NCBI GenBank assembly: GCA_951640165.1 | Contig: OX621240.1 | Location: 3,670,713-3,734,712, forward strand | Reading direction: 5' to 3' | Length of the DNA stretch: 64,000 nucleotides | DNA from: Pseudoips prasinana | Lineage: Eukaryota > Arthropoda > Insecta > Lepidoptera > Nolidae | Part shown: piece by piece, positions 52,830-63,224 of the stretch | How the letters are laid out: each line of letters begins with the position of its first letter | Position numbering within the stretch: position 1 is the stretch's first letter | The notes under the pieces: model-generated | Told to the model about the DNA's origin: nothing | Database searches by the model: none | What the model saw: the letters and a program-made list of their open reading frames with translations, nothing else | Translations under genes and position numbers: made by a program

Positions 52830-54030
52830 TTATGATGGACTATACGTGAAGCGCAGTCTGTAACTGCATCGCTACATCCCAAATTCGTATTTCTGTTTCG
52901 ATGATGGATCGTTCGAGCATGTTTATTGTTTATCACAAGTAAGCGGGCCGCAGGTATTAAAATAACCCCTTTAAAAAAACACATTCACTTACTGATACTA
53001 AAATGTGCACTACGGAAGACAGATGTTAAGACAATATATTAAATTGGCAGTGACATACACCCAGACGTCGCGTCGATAAGACTGACTACACTTATTTACC
53101 TATACATATACTAAGCTAGTAGACCAAATCTGTAAAATTGTCGATGTTTATCATTACCGAAACGATAGATCAAATTACTATTTGGCACGAATAATAATAA
53201 ATTTTAATTACTTATTGACAGTGCATATTGGCCCGATTCTAAGTAATACAAGTGGGTCATAATTATAATACCACTGCATTTCCTTCGCACGTAGTTCTTA
53301 TAAAAATACATGCGGCGCAGTCTTTGGCGACTACTGATAGAAGTGATAACTATTTTTCCATTTTTCATACTCGGAAAGTAGTGTTTATATGATCCGCGTA
53401 GCGAGTGGAAGATGCTACTACCCACCTTTGGGCGGTAATTGTACGACTCATAGTAATTGCTTCCCTCTCTATGGAGGGAATAAATTTTAAAAATAGAACT
53501 ATATTTGGTTATGCAGTCGGCTGTAACAAATCTAACACAATTAAGGATAAGAAGGGCACAACATTGCTAAAGAAGTTTTCACTTATAATCTCAACCAACT
53601 TCAGAAGGTGCCAGACAGTTATGCCATTTAATAACAGTTCTTCATCTGTGACTCCATTTCACCCTTATCACAGTATATTAATAGATATACATATTATTTA
53701 GTTGTTCAATGTAGTTAAAGTAAGTATAATATTAAGTTCTAATGTTATTTAATGTAAAAGGCACGATGGGGTTGGCATATCTGTTTAGATAATATAATAA
53801 AAACCCTCAAATAAAAAGAGAGTTAAAAAAATATATAGTTTTCACTTTAATAATTCTGCGGTCATGTGAGTGTATAAACGGCCCGTGTGAATTAAAAAAA
53901 GACCCTCCAACTAACGAATACTCAATCAGATGTCCTGACGCTAGTTTAATTTTTTTTTACCCCTCCCAAAAAAGTGCACAACGTCACTAAAGAAGTTTTC
54001 GCTTCAAAAAGCGCTTTTGTCCAATAATAA
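52830..54030. other. Featureless AT-rich stretch
   Basis: A 98-codon plus frame (53405-53701) and a 73-codon minus frame have no motif. No shared repeats. Confidence 0.45.
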
Positions 54031-54034
54031 AAAT

Positions 54035-54175
54035 ATCCTGGGTCATAAATTCATAGTTATATAGATAATTACAGCCAGACTCAGGACAAACAGACATGTG
54101 TCCTTGGTGGGAATCGAACCCACGACCTGCGGCGTGTAGGCAAGTATCTACCAACCATGACAACCCGTCATATTA
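54035..54175 (-). repeat. SINE-2 fragment
   Basis: ATAGTTATATAGATAATTAC, CAGACTCAGGACAAACAGAC and GTGGGAATCGAACCCACGAC, then a diverged head. Confidence 0.75.
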
Positions 54176-54194
54176 AGAAATAATTATAAAAAAA

Positions 54195-54450
54195 AACTTG
54201 TGTGTACTTATGTACACGCGTTAGAAGTTATACTTCTTAATATACAACTTGAACATAGTTATCAATTTTCATACCACCTAGAACTAACGTCATGCTGTTA
54301 TTTTTACGATGCGCGCGCATCGTAAAAATTCACTCTCATACCACCTAGAACTAACTTCATGCTGTTAAATTTTTTGGTGTCGGTGTGCGCGCGCATCGTA
54401 AAAATTCACTCTCATCATTTTTATCAATCGCGCCAAAAGAAGTATAACTT
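54195..54450 (+). repeat. Repeat R copy 1
   Basis: CTTGTGTGTACTTATGTACA, AGAAGTTATACTTCTTAATA, CCACCTAGAACTAACGTCAT and twice the palindromic GATGCGCGCGCATCGTAAAA, ending CGCGCCAAAAGAAGTATAAC. The inverted relative is at 61935-62192. Confidence 0.8.
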
Positions 54451-54623
54451 CAAAAATTAAGAGTAAAAAGGAAGGTAAGATATAAATTCAAATTAGTCGT
54501 CATGTAAAATACAGCATCGCCATCAGAGAGCATCATAAGACGATCTGATTTGACCGTATTTGTCTTTTAAACGAAAGGAAGGTAATTACCATTTCCAGCC
54601 ACTGATATTCATATTAATATGTA

Positions 54624-54687
54624 AAGACGCCAGCACATCAAGCTACCCCAATCTGTCAAATTTCCCAAATTGAAAGTGAACCTTTTA
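54624..54687. repeat. MITE-TA, truncated
   Basis: AAGACGCCAGCACATCAAGC, CCCCAATCTGTCAAATTTC and TTGAAAGTGAACCTTT. The right arm is missing. Confidence 0.75.
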
Positions 54688-54719
54688 CCTTTAAAAACAA
54701 AATAAGATATATTTCAACA

Positions 54720-54930
54720 TGTCGCATGTCTTATCTTAATAATCTGTTGTATAGTGACATAGTGTGCCGATTGGTTTCCGACCTAGAATGAATAACCGGG
54801 CCACCCTATATCATCTCGTGGGTGTCGTAAAAGGCGACTAAAGAATACACCAACTAGTTGGGCTGCAGCGTAACCTATGTATGTACTAGCTACCACCTAA
54901 CTGCGGTAACCAACTCGTATGCCAAGCGCG
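54720..54930 (+). repeat. LINE-type fragment
   Basis: CTCGTGGGTGTCGTAAAAGG, CGACTAAAGAATACACC, GGGCTGCAGCGTAACC and ATGCCAAGCGCGGTGACTAA. I recognise this block as a common lepidopteran retroelement fragment from general knowledge, but its family cannot be fixed here. Confidence 0.4.
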
Positions 54931-55024
54931 GTGACTAAGGCAAACCCCTCCAAATGGCCACATTATAGAAATATTTGGGGGAGGCCTATATCCAGGAGTG
55001 GACGTCAGACTGAGGTTCAGTCGC

Positions 55025-55290
55025 ATAATGTACCTTTCGCAAAATGCACCCCATGCGCAAAACGTACCTTTCTCATAATGCACCTTTCTCAAAATGCACC
55101 TTTCTCAAAATGCACCTTTTTCATATTGTACAGACGCCTGCACATCAACCTACCCCAATCTGTCAAAATTCCCCAATTGAAAGTGAACCTTAAGCTTTTG
55201 TAATAAAGTTGGAAATCTATAAAAGAAATTTGACAGATTGGGGTAGCTGGATGTGCTGGCGTCTGTACTTACCTTTCACAAAATGCACTT
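55025..55290 (+). repeat. Minisatellite split by MITE-TA
   Basis: Units of about 16 bp (CAAAATGCACCTTTCT and variants) from 55025 to 55130, resuming after the MITE with TTACCTTTCACAAAATGCAC. The MITE occupies 55131-55265. Confidence 0.85.
55131..55265. mobile_element. MITE-TA, 135 bp, complete
   Basis: Same length and ends as 2222-2356, flanked by TA at 55129-55130 and 55266-55267. Confidence 0.9.
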
Positions 55291-55299
55291 AAGTATCTA

Positions 55300-56345
55300 T
55301 CGCAATGGATAAGAATATTTGTTTTACATTAACTCGTTTACCTACAGGTAATGAAAAGTCATGACGACTTAGAAAGAACTAATGACAACCATTATTATTA
55401 GCTCTTCTTAACCTATAAAAAATCAAGTTTAAGTCGGGGTCGCACACGATGGGTTCCGTGCCGGCGAGGATTTTTTTTTATAACCTCATTTTATTTCTGT
55501 TATAGAGATACAGATCTCTGACATCATTCATCACCGGCCGGGGAATGGAGGCTTAGTAATAGGAACCCGGTACAGAACCATAAAAAGTAACTATCTAATA
55601 GCTTCTAATATAACCGCACCCTAACTCACTAATTATACTATCAGTGGCGTTCACTAGGTCGCCAAACCAGTATTTAATGACAAACAGTACAACATTACTC
55701 AGTCATTCCAAAATCTACTCGATTACTAAGAAAATAAAGCTCATTTTTGTTCAACAAAACGATCTATGCAACCTTCAAAAGATATGCGGTTATTCGTTTA
55801 GTTTTCATCAAAACAAATAGAAGTTTAGATGGTACGGAAATAGACATAACTTTTCTTCTAATAGGTAGGTGATACAACAATCTATTTATATATTCGGAAA
55901 TTGTGCGTGCGCACTGATAATAAAATTGTTCGCAATTTTATATCGGGCACTAGGCTACTAGGCTATTAACAACTCCATTGGAGTGTCACTATAAATCTAA
56001 CACAAGAAAATAGCGGGCATTTTTCATACAATTTACTGCAATGAAGTCTGCAATAGAGGAACGCTACTGTTTTTATAAATACACAGACATACCAGCAAAC
56101 AAGCAAATTGCCTTTAAATGCTTGTAATATAGGGGGTATCTTACGCGTTGCGGACCCGTTCCCCTACCCAATGAGCGCTGGCGGCCTTATTCACTCACAT
56201 GAATTGCTTGAACACACAACAACATCACAACATTAAGCAATTATAACTCCTTATAGTAGTAATAGTTTATAAGCTCCTGTTGTTACTAATCATAATGGAT
56301 CATGTTATCTGATAATAATAATAATAATAACTACGATATGTCATT
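55300..56345. other. No gene; degraded repeat F and a (TAA)n run
   Basis: 55430-55590 has TTAAGTCGGGGTCGCACACG and GGGTTCCGTGCCGGCGAGGA, a diverged repeat F. (TAA)n at about 56312-56330. The rest is featureless. Confidence 0.45.
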
Positions 56346-56351
56346 TGATGT

Positions 56352-56440
56352 CATCATATCAGCCGAAAGACGCCCACTTCTGGACAAAGATCTCCTCAAT
56401 TGTCGCTTTTGACTAGCCGCATCTAGCGGCTTCCAGCAAG
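56352..56440 (-). repeat. LINE-B 3' end
   Basis: GTCATCATATCAGCCGAAAG, ACGCCCACTTCTGGACAAAG and ATCTCCTCAATTGTCGC. Confidence 0.7.
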
Positions 56441-56559
56441 CAAACTTCGAAACAATGTTTTCTTTTGTATATCTAAATATAATCTAAAATAATAAGCATT
56501 CAGACAACCGATCGAGCATATATTGTGTTTGCCTACTAAATAATTACTCTAATTGGACC

Positions 56560-56930
56560 AAATCCCGTGTCATCTTCCAACCACGCCAACCGGTCCATCG
56601 ATTATGAATCCCTGTGCCGCGGGGTACTTTACAAACATATAATTATATCTATATAATCTAAAATAATAAGCATTCAGACAACCGACCACGGGACCAAATC
56701 CCGTGTTCATGCCCGCTTGAGTATGTTTCGCCGGACCGTCTCAACTGGGTCGTGTTGATACCGGTAGTAGATGAACCCACTGAGTTTGTTTCGCTGGGTC
56801 TTCTCAGTTGGGGCGCATTGGATACGGTGGTAGCATTAAAGCGCGACCGTCGTTATTAACACTAGGTCCGTCATAATAATAATACCTTAATATAGACAGA
56901 ACCATTGACAATATGTAGTAAAAATATTAG
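56560..56930. other. SINE-2/SINE-1 chimera, then unassigned DNA
   Basis: 56567-56602 is a SINE-2 head end (CCAACCACGCCAACCGG, minus). It is joined to a SINE-1 tail (CCCTGTGCCGCGGGGTACTT, minus), and ATCTAAAATAATAAGCATTC occurs twice (56480, 56657). A GC-richer stretch follows. Confidence 0.45.
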
Positions 56931-57150
56931 ACTTAGACTAGATAATAAGATATAATCTCTTGACAATAACTTGATACGGGCTAGCTAAATATCATTGCTA
57001 TAATAAAATAAATTTTATAAATGTTTTCATACAATGTGTACCTAAATATCTATGTTACTAGAAATAATAATGTATACAACTATATTACTACAAACATGTT
57101 CTGACTATTTACAAGCGCTTTTTTAAAGTCTACGTGAATACAAACCTTTT
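56930..57150 (-). repeat. Repeat H copy 3
   Basis: Complement of the copies at 43160 and 43725: CTTGACAATAACTTGATACG, GCTAGCTAAATATCATTGCT, GTTCTGACTATTTACAAGCG and AGTCTACGTGAATACAAACC. Confidence 0.7.
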
Positions 57151-57164
57151 TTATTTTATTTTAT

Positions 57165-57370
57165 TTCATCGTGGTCCATCTTGTAGGGGGCCTGCCCACG
57201 CTGCGTCTTCCGGTTCGAGGTCGCAACTCGAGAACCTTTCTGCCCAGCGGGAGCCGGTTCTATGAGGTATATGCCCTGCCCACTGCCACTGTTTGACAAT
57301 TCTTCAGGCCATGTCGGTTACTTTCGTTCGCCTGCGGATGTCAACATTTCTGATTTGATCTCGCAGGGAA
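57165..57370 (-). pseudogene. LINE-B C-terminal fragment
   Basis: Minus strand: TGACATGGCCTGAAGAATTG, GGCAGTGGGCAGGGCATATA and CTCGAGTTGCGACCTC, with frameshifts. The order is the same as in 45424-45690, but the 3' tail is missing. Confidence 0.7.
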
Positions 57371-57421
57371 CTAACAACTTCAATTAAGCCATTTCGAGGT
57401 TTAAGACATAACAAGAATAGA

Positions 57422-57598
57422 CTGCACGTGTGGCACAGTGGTTAAAGTGGTCCTCTCGATACTACCGCGGCGCCGTCATGTTTCGGGTTCGAGTCCTGCA
57501 TAGAACAACTATTTGTGTGACCAACGCTCTCACTAGGGGACACATTAAGTCTTCCGCGCTACAGGGATTTAATTCCCCAAGTGCGGATGTTTCCTAAT
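57422..57598 (+). repeat. SINE-1-like copy
   Basis: GACTGCACGTGTGGCACAGT, GGGTTCGAGTCCTGC and CAACTATTTGTGTGACC, with a different middle. It is followed within a few bases by the LINE-A target. Confidence 0.7.
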
Positions 57599-57610
57599 GG
57601 TAACTCCACC

Positions 57611-58032
57611 AAGAAATGAGAAATGAGAGCTCTGACAAGTATGTGTGGTGTGACTTTGAGAGACAGAATTCGAAATACTGATGTAAGAGAGCGTTTTGGT
57701 GTGAAAGAGGATGTAGTCACAAAGATTGAAAAAGGCATGCTGAGATGGTTTGGCCATTTAGAAAGGATGAATGAAAGAAGATTGACCAAAGAAGTATACC
57801 TGGCCTGTGTGAGTGGGACAACCGGAAGGGGAAGACCACGTCGAACATTCTCTGACCAAATTGGAGATGTTCTCAAGAAAGGCCAGGTCAGAAGTACCCT
57901 AAACCGGCGAGCATGTATGAAGAATATAATGACAGTAATCGAGGCAAAAGAAGTATGCAAAGATCGTGACAAATGGAAATCCGTTGTCTCTGCCTACGCC
58001 TCTGGGAAACAGGCGTGAGTCTATGTATGCAT
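57611..58032 (+). pseudogene. LINE-A 3' fragment, best copy
   Basis: 5'-truncated insertion flanked by the exact 11-bp duplication GTAACTCCACC (57600-57610, 58033-58043). The open frame 57623-58018 encodes the last 131 residues of a non-LTR polyprotein: [51 protein letters not shown], then [18 protein letters not shown] before the stop. There is almost no 3' non-coding sequence and no poly(A), as in RTE-like elements. The insertion has kept its frame, so it is young, but it lacks endonuclease and polymerase. This copy is the reference for the inverted one at 44094. Confidence 0.9.
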
Positions 58033-58040
58033 GTAACTCC

Positions 58041-58084
58041 ACCTAAGCCCTACATTAGACAAGAGCCTAATGTGGGGCTTAGGT
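58041..58084. repeat. 17-bp-stem hairpin
   Basis: ACCTAAGCCCTACATTAG and its near-complement CTAATGTGGGGCTTAGGT around a 7-base loop, overlapping the right target duplication of the LINE-A copy. Confidence 0.7.
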
Positions 58085-58089
58085 GTAGG

Positions 58090-58570
58090 GTAGTTAGGGT
58101 TGGGACTTTGGGATCGTATGACATACATAGAAACCTTGAATGATTGTTTTGTTTGACCCTGGTATCGTCGGACGCTTTAGCACAGACTGCTTTAAAATGT
58201 GATAAGCAAACAAAGCAAAATGTCACATCATAGACGGAGTTCACACATAAACCCTTCGAAACTCGCGAAAGATAAGTCTGCAATGTCAACTTGGGGATTT
58301 GGATACTAAAAGGTCAATTTCACGACCAAGCGTGTTGCGGTTCGTTCACTTATCAGTATAGATCGGGAAAAAAAATGCAGATAGAAATTTTTTGTTTACA
58401 AATTTTGGAACAGACTTTTTAAGATATTATTAATTCGTCAAAATTCACTGACCACCAAGTTGGGAAAAGCAATCAACGACACCTCTCTCACACACAACTT
58501 CACAGGACGTCACGACTCAGAAAACTCTAGTCCAATCAACCAGTTACAAAAACTTATCCTACTTATCGTA
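58090..58570. other. No recognisable feature
   Basis: No shared repeat or coding evidence. Confidence 0.45.
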
Positions 58571-58574
58571 TGGG

Positions 58575-58800
58575 CAGTGGTCACCCTAGAGTCACAGTTG
58601 TTCAAGCCGCCCAATAAGTGTCTGACATGGCTTAACGACTGTTGTCTAATGACTAAAACCGGGACCGACAACTTAACGTGCCTTCCGAAGCACGGAAACG
58701 TTCAGAAATAGCTAACCACTTTGGTGGTCACCCATCTATGGCCTGACCGCGAGCCTAGTTGCTTAACCTCGGCGATCACGTACGGACCGGTGAGAGCAAG
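58575..58800 (+). repeat. SINE-5-like interspersed repeat
   Basis: GGGCAGTGGTCACCCTAGAG, AAGCCGCCCAATAAGTGTCT, AAAACCGGGACCGACAACTT and CCATCTATGGCCTGACCGCG. The longest of the three copies. Confidence 0.7.
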
Positions 58801-58804
58801 TTAC

Positions 58805-59360
58805 ACGACTACTACAACATTACCCCCTTCTCTTAAGTGTCACATTTCCCGCCAATTAGCCTCACAACGTCACGTCGCAGTCGGCAAAGATCAACACTTG
58901 TTTACCAATATAGTGTACTATAACAGCGTATGTCATTGCGCAACCGATCGTTGGCTCTGCATCATCGGCGCATGGCCCGAAAAACATACGGTAGCGGAAA
59001 CTGCACGCTCACGCTGACCATGACTTATTTGAGTTGTACTGAGTTTTTATCGTTGTTATGCGTTATTATTTATCTTTAAAAAGAATTTGTCACGTAAGTT
59101 GATAAGATATTTTACTTTATTGTGATTTCAAATCTGTCAGTCAATTAAATAAATAAATGAAAACCCACTTAACCCAAAACAATGGTTTAATATAGGTATA
59201 TATAATGAAATGAAAAAACAAAATATTTTTGACAATCAAGAAATCTTAACATACATAGCTAAATTAATATAATAAATTTGGTTGTCAAAAAGGCCCCTAT
59301 CTCAGCATTAGCTACGGCAACACAGGTGTATTACTGTAGCGCTGATCTTTCGATAGAGGA
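58805..59360. other. No recognisable feature
   Basis: No shared repeat or coding evidence. Confidence 0.45.
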
Positions 59361-59366
59361 CTACTA

Positions 59367-60957
59367 CACTCACCGGCACGGAAACTTGGCCACCAATAAC
59401 TTGCCGATAATTTCTATTTAAATATTTAATTTTCACTATATTATGGGTTTATGTACTAAATTAGGGTTTTTTTATGGTTTTGTAACTCAGTTATTGAAAA
59501 AATGATGCACCAGCAGTAATCTTTAAAAAAATAAGCAGTTTCACAAAAATATTGGTTTTAACACTGTCAATTTAAAAAGAACACAAGATGAAAAATAACC
59601 AAAAAGTCTTCGTTGTGTTTGCATTTTAATATCGGGTGTTTCCTCCCCTAGCCCCGATAACAGCTTGCATTCGTTCTGGCATACTTTGGATGATGTTACT
59701 GATCTCAACTTGTGGTATGCTTTCCCAAGCGGTCAGTGCTGCATTTTGAAGCTGATTCAGAGTTTCAGGCGGGTTGGAGGAGGACTCTTTTTTTCTTTTA
59801 AGCTTGTCCCAGATATGCTCTATTGGATTTAAGTCTGGACTACGAGCTGGCCACTGCAATTTTTGAATACCAACCTCTGTAAGGTATTCCTCCACGCAAT
59901 GTGCAACGTGTGGGCGCGCGTTATCGTGCATTAGGAGGAATTCGTCAAATCCAATAAACCCTGAATATGGTAACACGTGTTCCTGAAGAATCTCCTCGAT
60001 GTATCGTGTTGCCGTTAATCGGTTATCGACGATAACTAACTCCGTACGTGCATCGGAACTTATTCCTCCCCAAACCATTATAGAGCCTCCATGAAAACTA
60101 ACAGTTTGTGTGGTGGTAATGGGTAAAAACCGCTCTCCTCTTCTTCTCCACACTCGCTCCCGACCATCTGGAGCTCGTAAAGCGATTCGACACTCATCTG
60201 TGAACAGTACTCGAGCCCACTGCTCATGGGTCCAGTTGGCGTGTTCTCGTGCGAATCGAAGTCGAGCTACTCGGTGACTTCTGAGAAGTTCTGGGCCGCG
60301 TGCTGGTCTACGAGCTTGTAAATTCACTTCCTCCATTCGTCTTCTCACTGTACGTTCACTAACATTGACACCTCTTGTGAACTGGAGTCGCTGGCGTATC
60401 TCAACAGCGGTGAGGTAGCGGTTTCTCAAAATTTCCAGGACAATAAAGCGGTCATCCCGGGCTGATGTGCATCTGACGCCTCCGCTGCCTGGTCTGCGGG
60501 AGTAGCGGCCTGTCTCCTGGTATCGTTTCAGCGCATACTGCATCGATGAACGTGGTACATTCAGTATAACAGCAACTTCTCGCTGTGTCAGCCCTTGTTC
60601 GATCAATGCTACAGCTTGTGCAACCTGTGATGGTGTTAATGGCATTTTTATTGGAATTAAATCCTTAGTTAAACCTTTAGTTATTGAAGTAACAGTACGA
60701 TATCACAATAATTGAACAACCTAACAATAAACTTTCACAAAACACAAATTTAAAACAGCAACTTAGTCGCTCAGATGTCCGGGTTCAACTAAAACTTAAA
60801 AATAACGTCATATTGCACTCAAACATGATAAATTACCCTCTTGAACTAAAGGTAAACATTTTTTAGACCAACCTTCATAATAAATACTCATAGGAAACAC
60901 TTAAAGCTCTTGTTATCGCGAAATACGCGCTTGGCCAAGATTCCGTGCCGGTGAGTG
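59367..60957 (-). mobile_element. Tc1-type transposon copy 2, intact
   Basis: 1591 bp. Terminal inverted repeats of about 26 bp start CACTCACCGGCACGGAA and are flanked by TA (59365-59366, 60958-60959). It carries one open transposase gene on the minus strand. Nearly identical to copy 1 at 47477-49054, which lies in the opposite orientation. Confidence 0.95.
59626..60645 (-). CDS. Tc1-type transposase (DD34E), apparently intact
   Basis: Cut-and-paste transposase of 339 residues, normal for Tc1 elements. The N-terminus (about 1-110) has two helix-turn-helix-like parts that bind the terminal repeat: LTQREVAVILNVPRSS, and later LTAVEIRQRLQ with VSERTVRRRM. The catalytic core has Asp150 in LFTDECR, Asp241 in MHDNARPHV and Glu276 in SPDLNPIEHIWD, with 34 residues between the last two, and a Gly-rich VWGGIS at 191-196. 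The start is the first ATG, about 310 bp inside the element, and matches copy 1. No disabling change is visible, so this could mobilise itself and copy 1. Strong identity to copy 1 indicates recent transposition. Confidence 0.95.
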   Translation of the reverse strand: MPLTPSQVAQAVALIEQGLTQREVAVILNVPRSSMQYALKRYQETGRYSRRPGSGGVRCTSARDDRFIVLEILRNRYLTAVEIRQRLQFTRGVNVSERTVRRRMEEVNLQARRPARGPELLRSHRVARLRFAREHANWTHEQWARVLFTDECRIALRAPDGRERVWRRRGERFLPITTTQTVSFHGGSIMVWGGISSDARTELVIVDNRLTATRYIEEILQEHVLPYSGFIGFDEFLLMHDNARPHVAHCVEEYLTEVGIQKLQWPARSPDLNPIEHIWDKLKRKKESSSNPPETLNQLQNAALTAWESIPQVEISNIIQSMPERMQAVIGARGGNTRY

Positions 60958-60964
60958 TATTTGC

Positions 60965-61930
60965 CACCTCATTTTAAACTCTATTATGTTGTAATAGGAG
61001 CTAGACCAATGAATTATGAACATACGCTACGACCTATTAAAGGTTAAACCATAAGACAATGTAGATATGGTCAGGAGGGATGGACCAGAGATGGCCCCAG
61101 AATATGATAAGATCCCACAAGACCTGTAACTGCTTACTATGCAGCGAGCAGTATCACTTCACTAAGTTAAAAAAAACACTCAGTTGTCTGAATAAATGGG
61201 TAATTGGGTATTCAAGAAAAATATTTGTATCATTACTTCGTTGATTACAATCCTAGTTAAATCAACAATAATAATCACATCAAAGTATTTCTCGTTAAAA
61301 GTGTATATTTCTTCAGTTTCCTTCAAAAGAAACACTACAGTTTAATTACTTACATTCTTTTGCTTACTACACAAAGATAATTAAGTTACAAACTGGTCAC
61401 GGACGATAAATAATAAATATTTATCAAGCTATCGCAAACACGTGTGATAAGCATGTAGGTATTATATATTACAAATCGACAGCTATTTTTATATTCTATT
61501 ATCGTATAGCTAGGAATTGTTGTTTAACATGATATCCTTCAATTACTTCGTATGATTATAAAACTACTTTCTGCAATCTCAAATGTCATTTATTGATAGT
61601 TTTGTTTGATCTCATCTGATCAAACTTGTGTGTTTATTAAGAAGTTTAGTGATAGGTCTTGACTGAATTACATCAACAAGGTCAATCTACACGGAGTTTA
61701 GCCAATTAAACTTTACTATAATTGTATTTGTAACAGACTTCAAAATGCGGAGGTTATAAAGTCGATTGTATCTTCTTTCTTGTATGTATGTTTCCAATTT
61801 CTCTGTTGTTTGTGAACCGCTTTGATAAATCGTTTTTAATTATAAATTAATAGTGGATGCGTTCGGAATGGTCTCATATAAATATTGTTCCAATTTGTTA
61901 TCAAAAAGAATAGTTATGGTTGGTTTTGTG
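60965..61930. other. Featureless AT-rich stretch
   Basis: No reading frame or repeat of note. Confidence 0.5.
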
Positions 61931-61934
61931 TTTT

Positions 61935-62192
61935 TAAAGTTATACTTCTTTTGGCGCGATGTAGAAAAATGATGAGAGTGAATTTTTACGATGCGCGCGC
62001 ACACCGACACCAAAAAATTTAACAGCATGAAGTTAGTTCTAGGTGGTATGACAGTGAATTTTTACGATGCATCGTAAAAATAACAGCATGAAGTTAGTTC
62101 TAGGTATGAAAATTGATAACTATGTTCAAGTTGTATATTAAGAAGTATAACTTCTAACGCGTGTACATAAGTACACACAAGTTTTTTTTTTA
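61935..62192 (-). repeat. Repeat R copy 2
   Basis: AAAGTTATACTTCTTTTGGC, GATGAGAGTGAATTTTTACG, GCGCGCACACCGACACC, AGCATGAAGTTAGTTCTAGG and TATTAAGAAGTATAACTTCT. The inverted relative of 54195-54450. Outer ends share an AAGTTATACTTCTT-type sequence. Confidence 0.8.
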
Positions 62193-62199
62193 AACAGTT

Positions 62200-63080
62200 A
62201 TTATGTAGACAAATGTGTGAGCAACAGAGATATTTATGAGTGTAAGTATAGTCTGGCTAGTCTACTGTCTCTAATCAATAGCTGTAGTAAGTAACAAGCT
62301 GGTTTACTTTATAGTCTATGCAGAGCGAAAACCTTTCAAATATAGCCCACACTCTGGCTCACATAGCCTCGATATTACGAGCTTATAGAAGTTACCTCTC
62401 ACTAGTGTACTGTCCCTAATAAATTACTGTAGTAACAAGCGGATTAATACTATGGACCCATCTCTTCCGACTGAGCTTATTTGCGGGGCCGACGGCCTTA
62501 GTTTCTCTTAGAGACACATTGGAAAAACGCCCGTGACTTCCCAAATTCTGCCAGATTTCAGTGCTGTATCCGGGTCTGGTCAATACTCAAGTTTACATGC
62601 TGGAATTAAACCAATAATACCTTGGCTCGGCTGGGTAAACAAACCCGCTAAATCAATAATTAACGTTTTTTATTACATAAAACGTTGAACGTAATAGTTC
62701 TTGACTACATGTCGCTCCCTAAAGATAAAAGTTTACGTAGAATTAGAGATATATAAGTACGTATGTATCCCTCTGTCCCTAAGATTAGAGGTAAGATGTG
62801 ACCTTGACCTGCAAGTCTTCATGAATATCGGCTTTGTTTTGATAGAAATAGTAAACAAAATCGTATCATACTTCAGAAGTTACGCAACCAAACTAATTAC
62901 GTATTTAATGTTACCGATAAAACCATTCAGTAAGTAAAATTCATTGACCCTTCACCTCTTAATCAGAAGCATAATTAAAACCGAATCATACTTATATAAA
63001 CTATGAAACGTTGTATTCATATAGCATATAAATCAGTGCTACGAATCGAATTTTTTGGAACACTTTATATTCAAAATTCT
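62200..63080. other. No gene; weak internal duplication
   Basis: CTAGTCTACTGTCTCTAATC (62259) and CTAGTGTACTGTCCCTAATA (62403), each followed by CTGTAGTAA ... AACAAGC, are diverged duplicates. The rest is featureless. Confidence 0.5.
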
Positions 63081-63086
63081 TGTGCT

Positions 63087-63222
63087 ATTGTAAATTTGAT
63101 ACATCAATGTTCACAGTTTTGCCCATTTAAATTTATACAATTTCAATTCAATTTAATAAAATTGAATTGAATATTGTAAATTTGATACATCAATGCTAGT
63201 TCACAGTTTTGCCCATTTAAAT
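63087..63222 (+). repeat. Direct repeat around a palindrome
   Basis: ATTGTAAATTTGATACATCA ... CACAGTTTTGCCCATTTAAA occurs at 63087-63132 and 63173-63222. The second copy has CTAG inserted after CAATG. Between them lies the palindrome TCAATTCAATTTAATAAAAT plus TGAATTGA. Confidence 0.85.
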
Positions 63223-63224
63223 AT

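Noticed and set aside
57623..58018. 131-residue frame as a host gene
   Set aside because: It lies wholly inside a LINE-A insertion bounded by an 11-bp target duplication, and its motifs are the C-terminal tail of LINE polyproteins.
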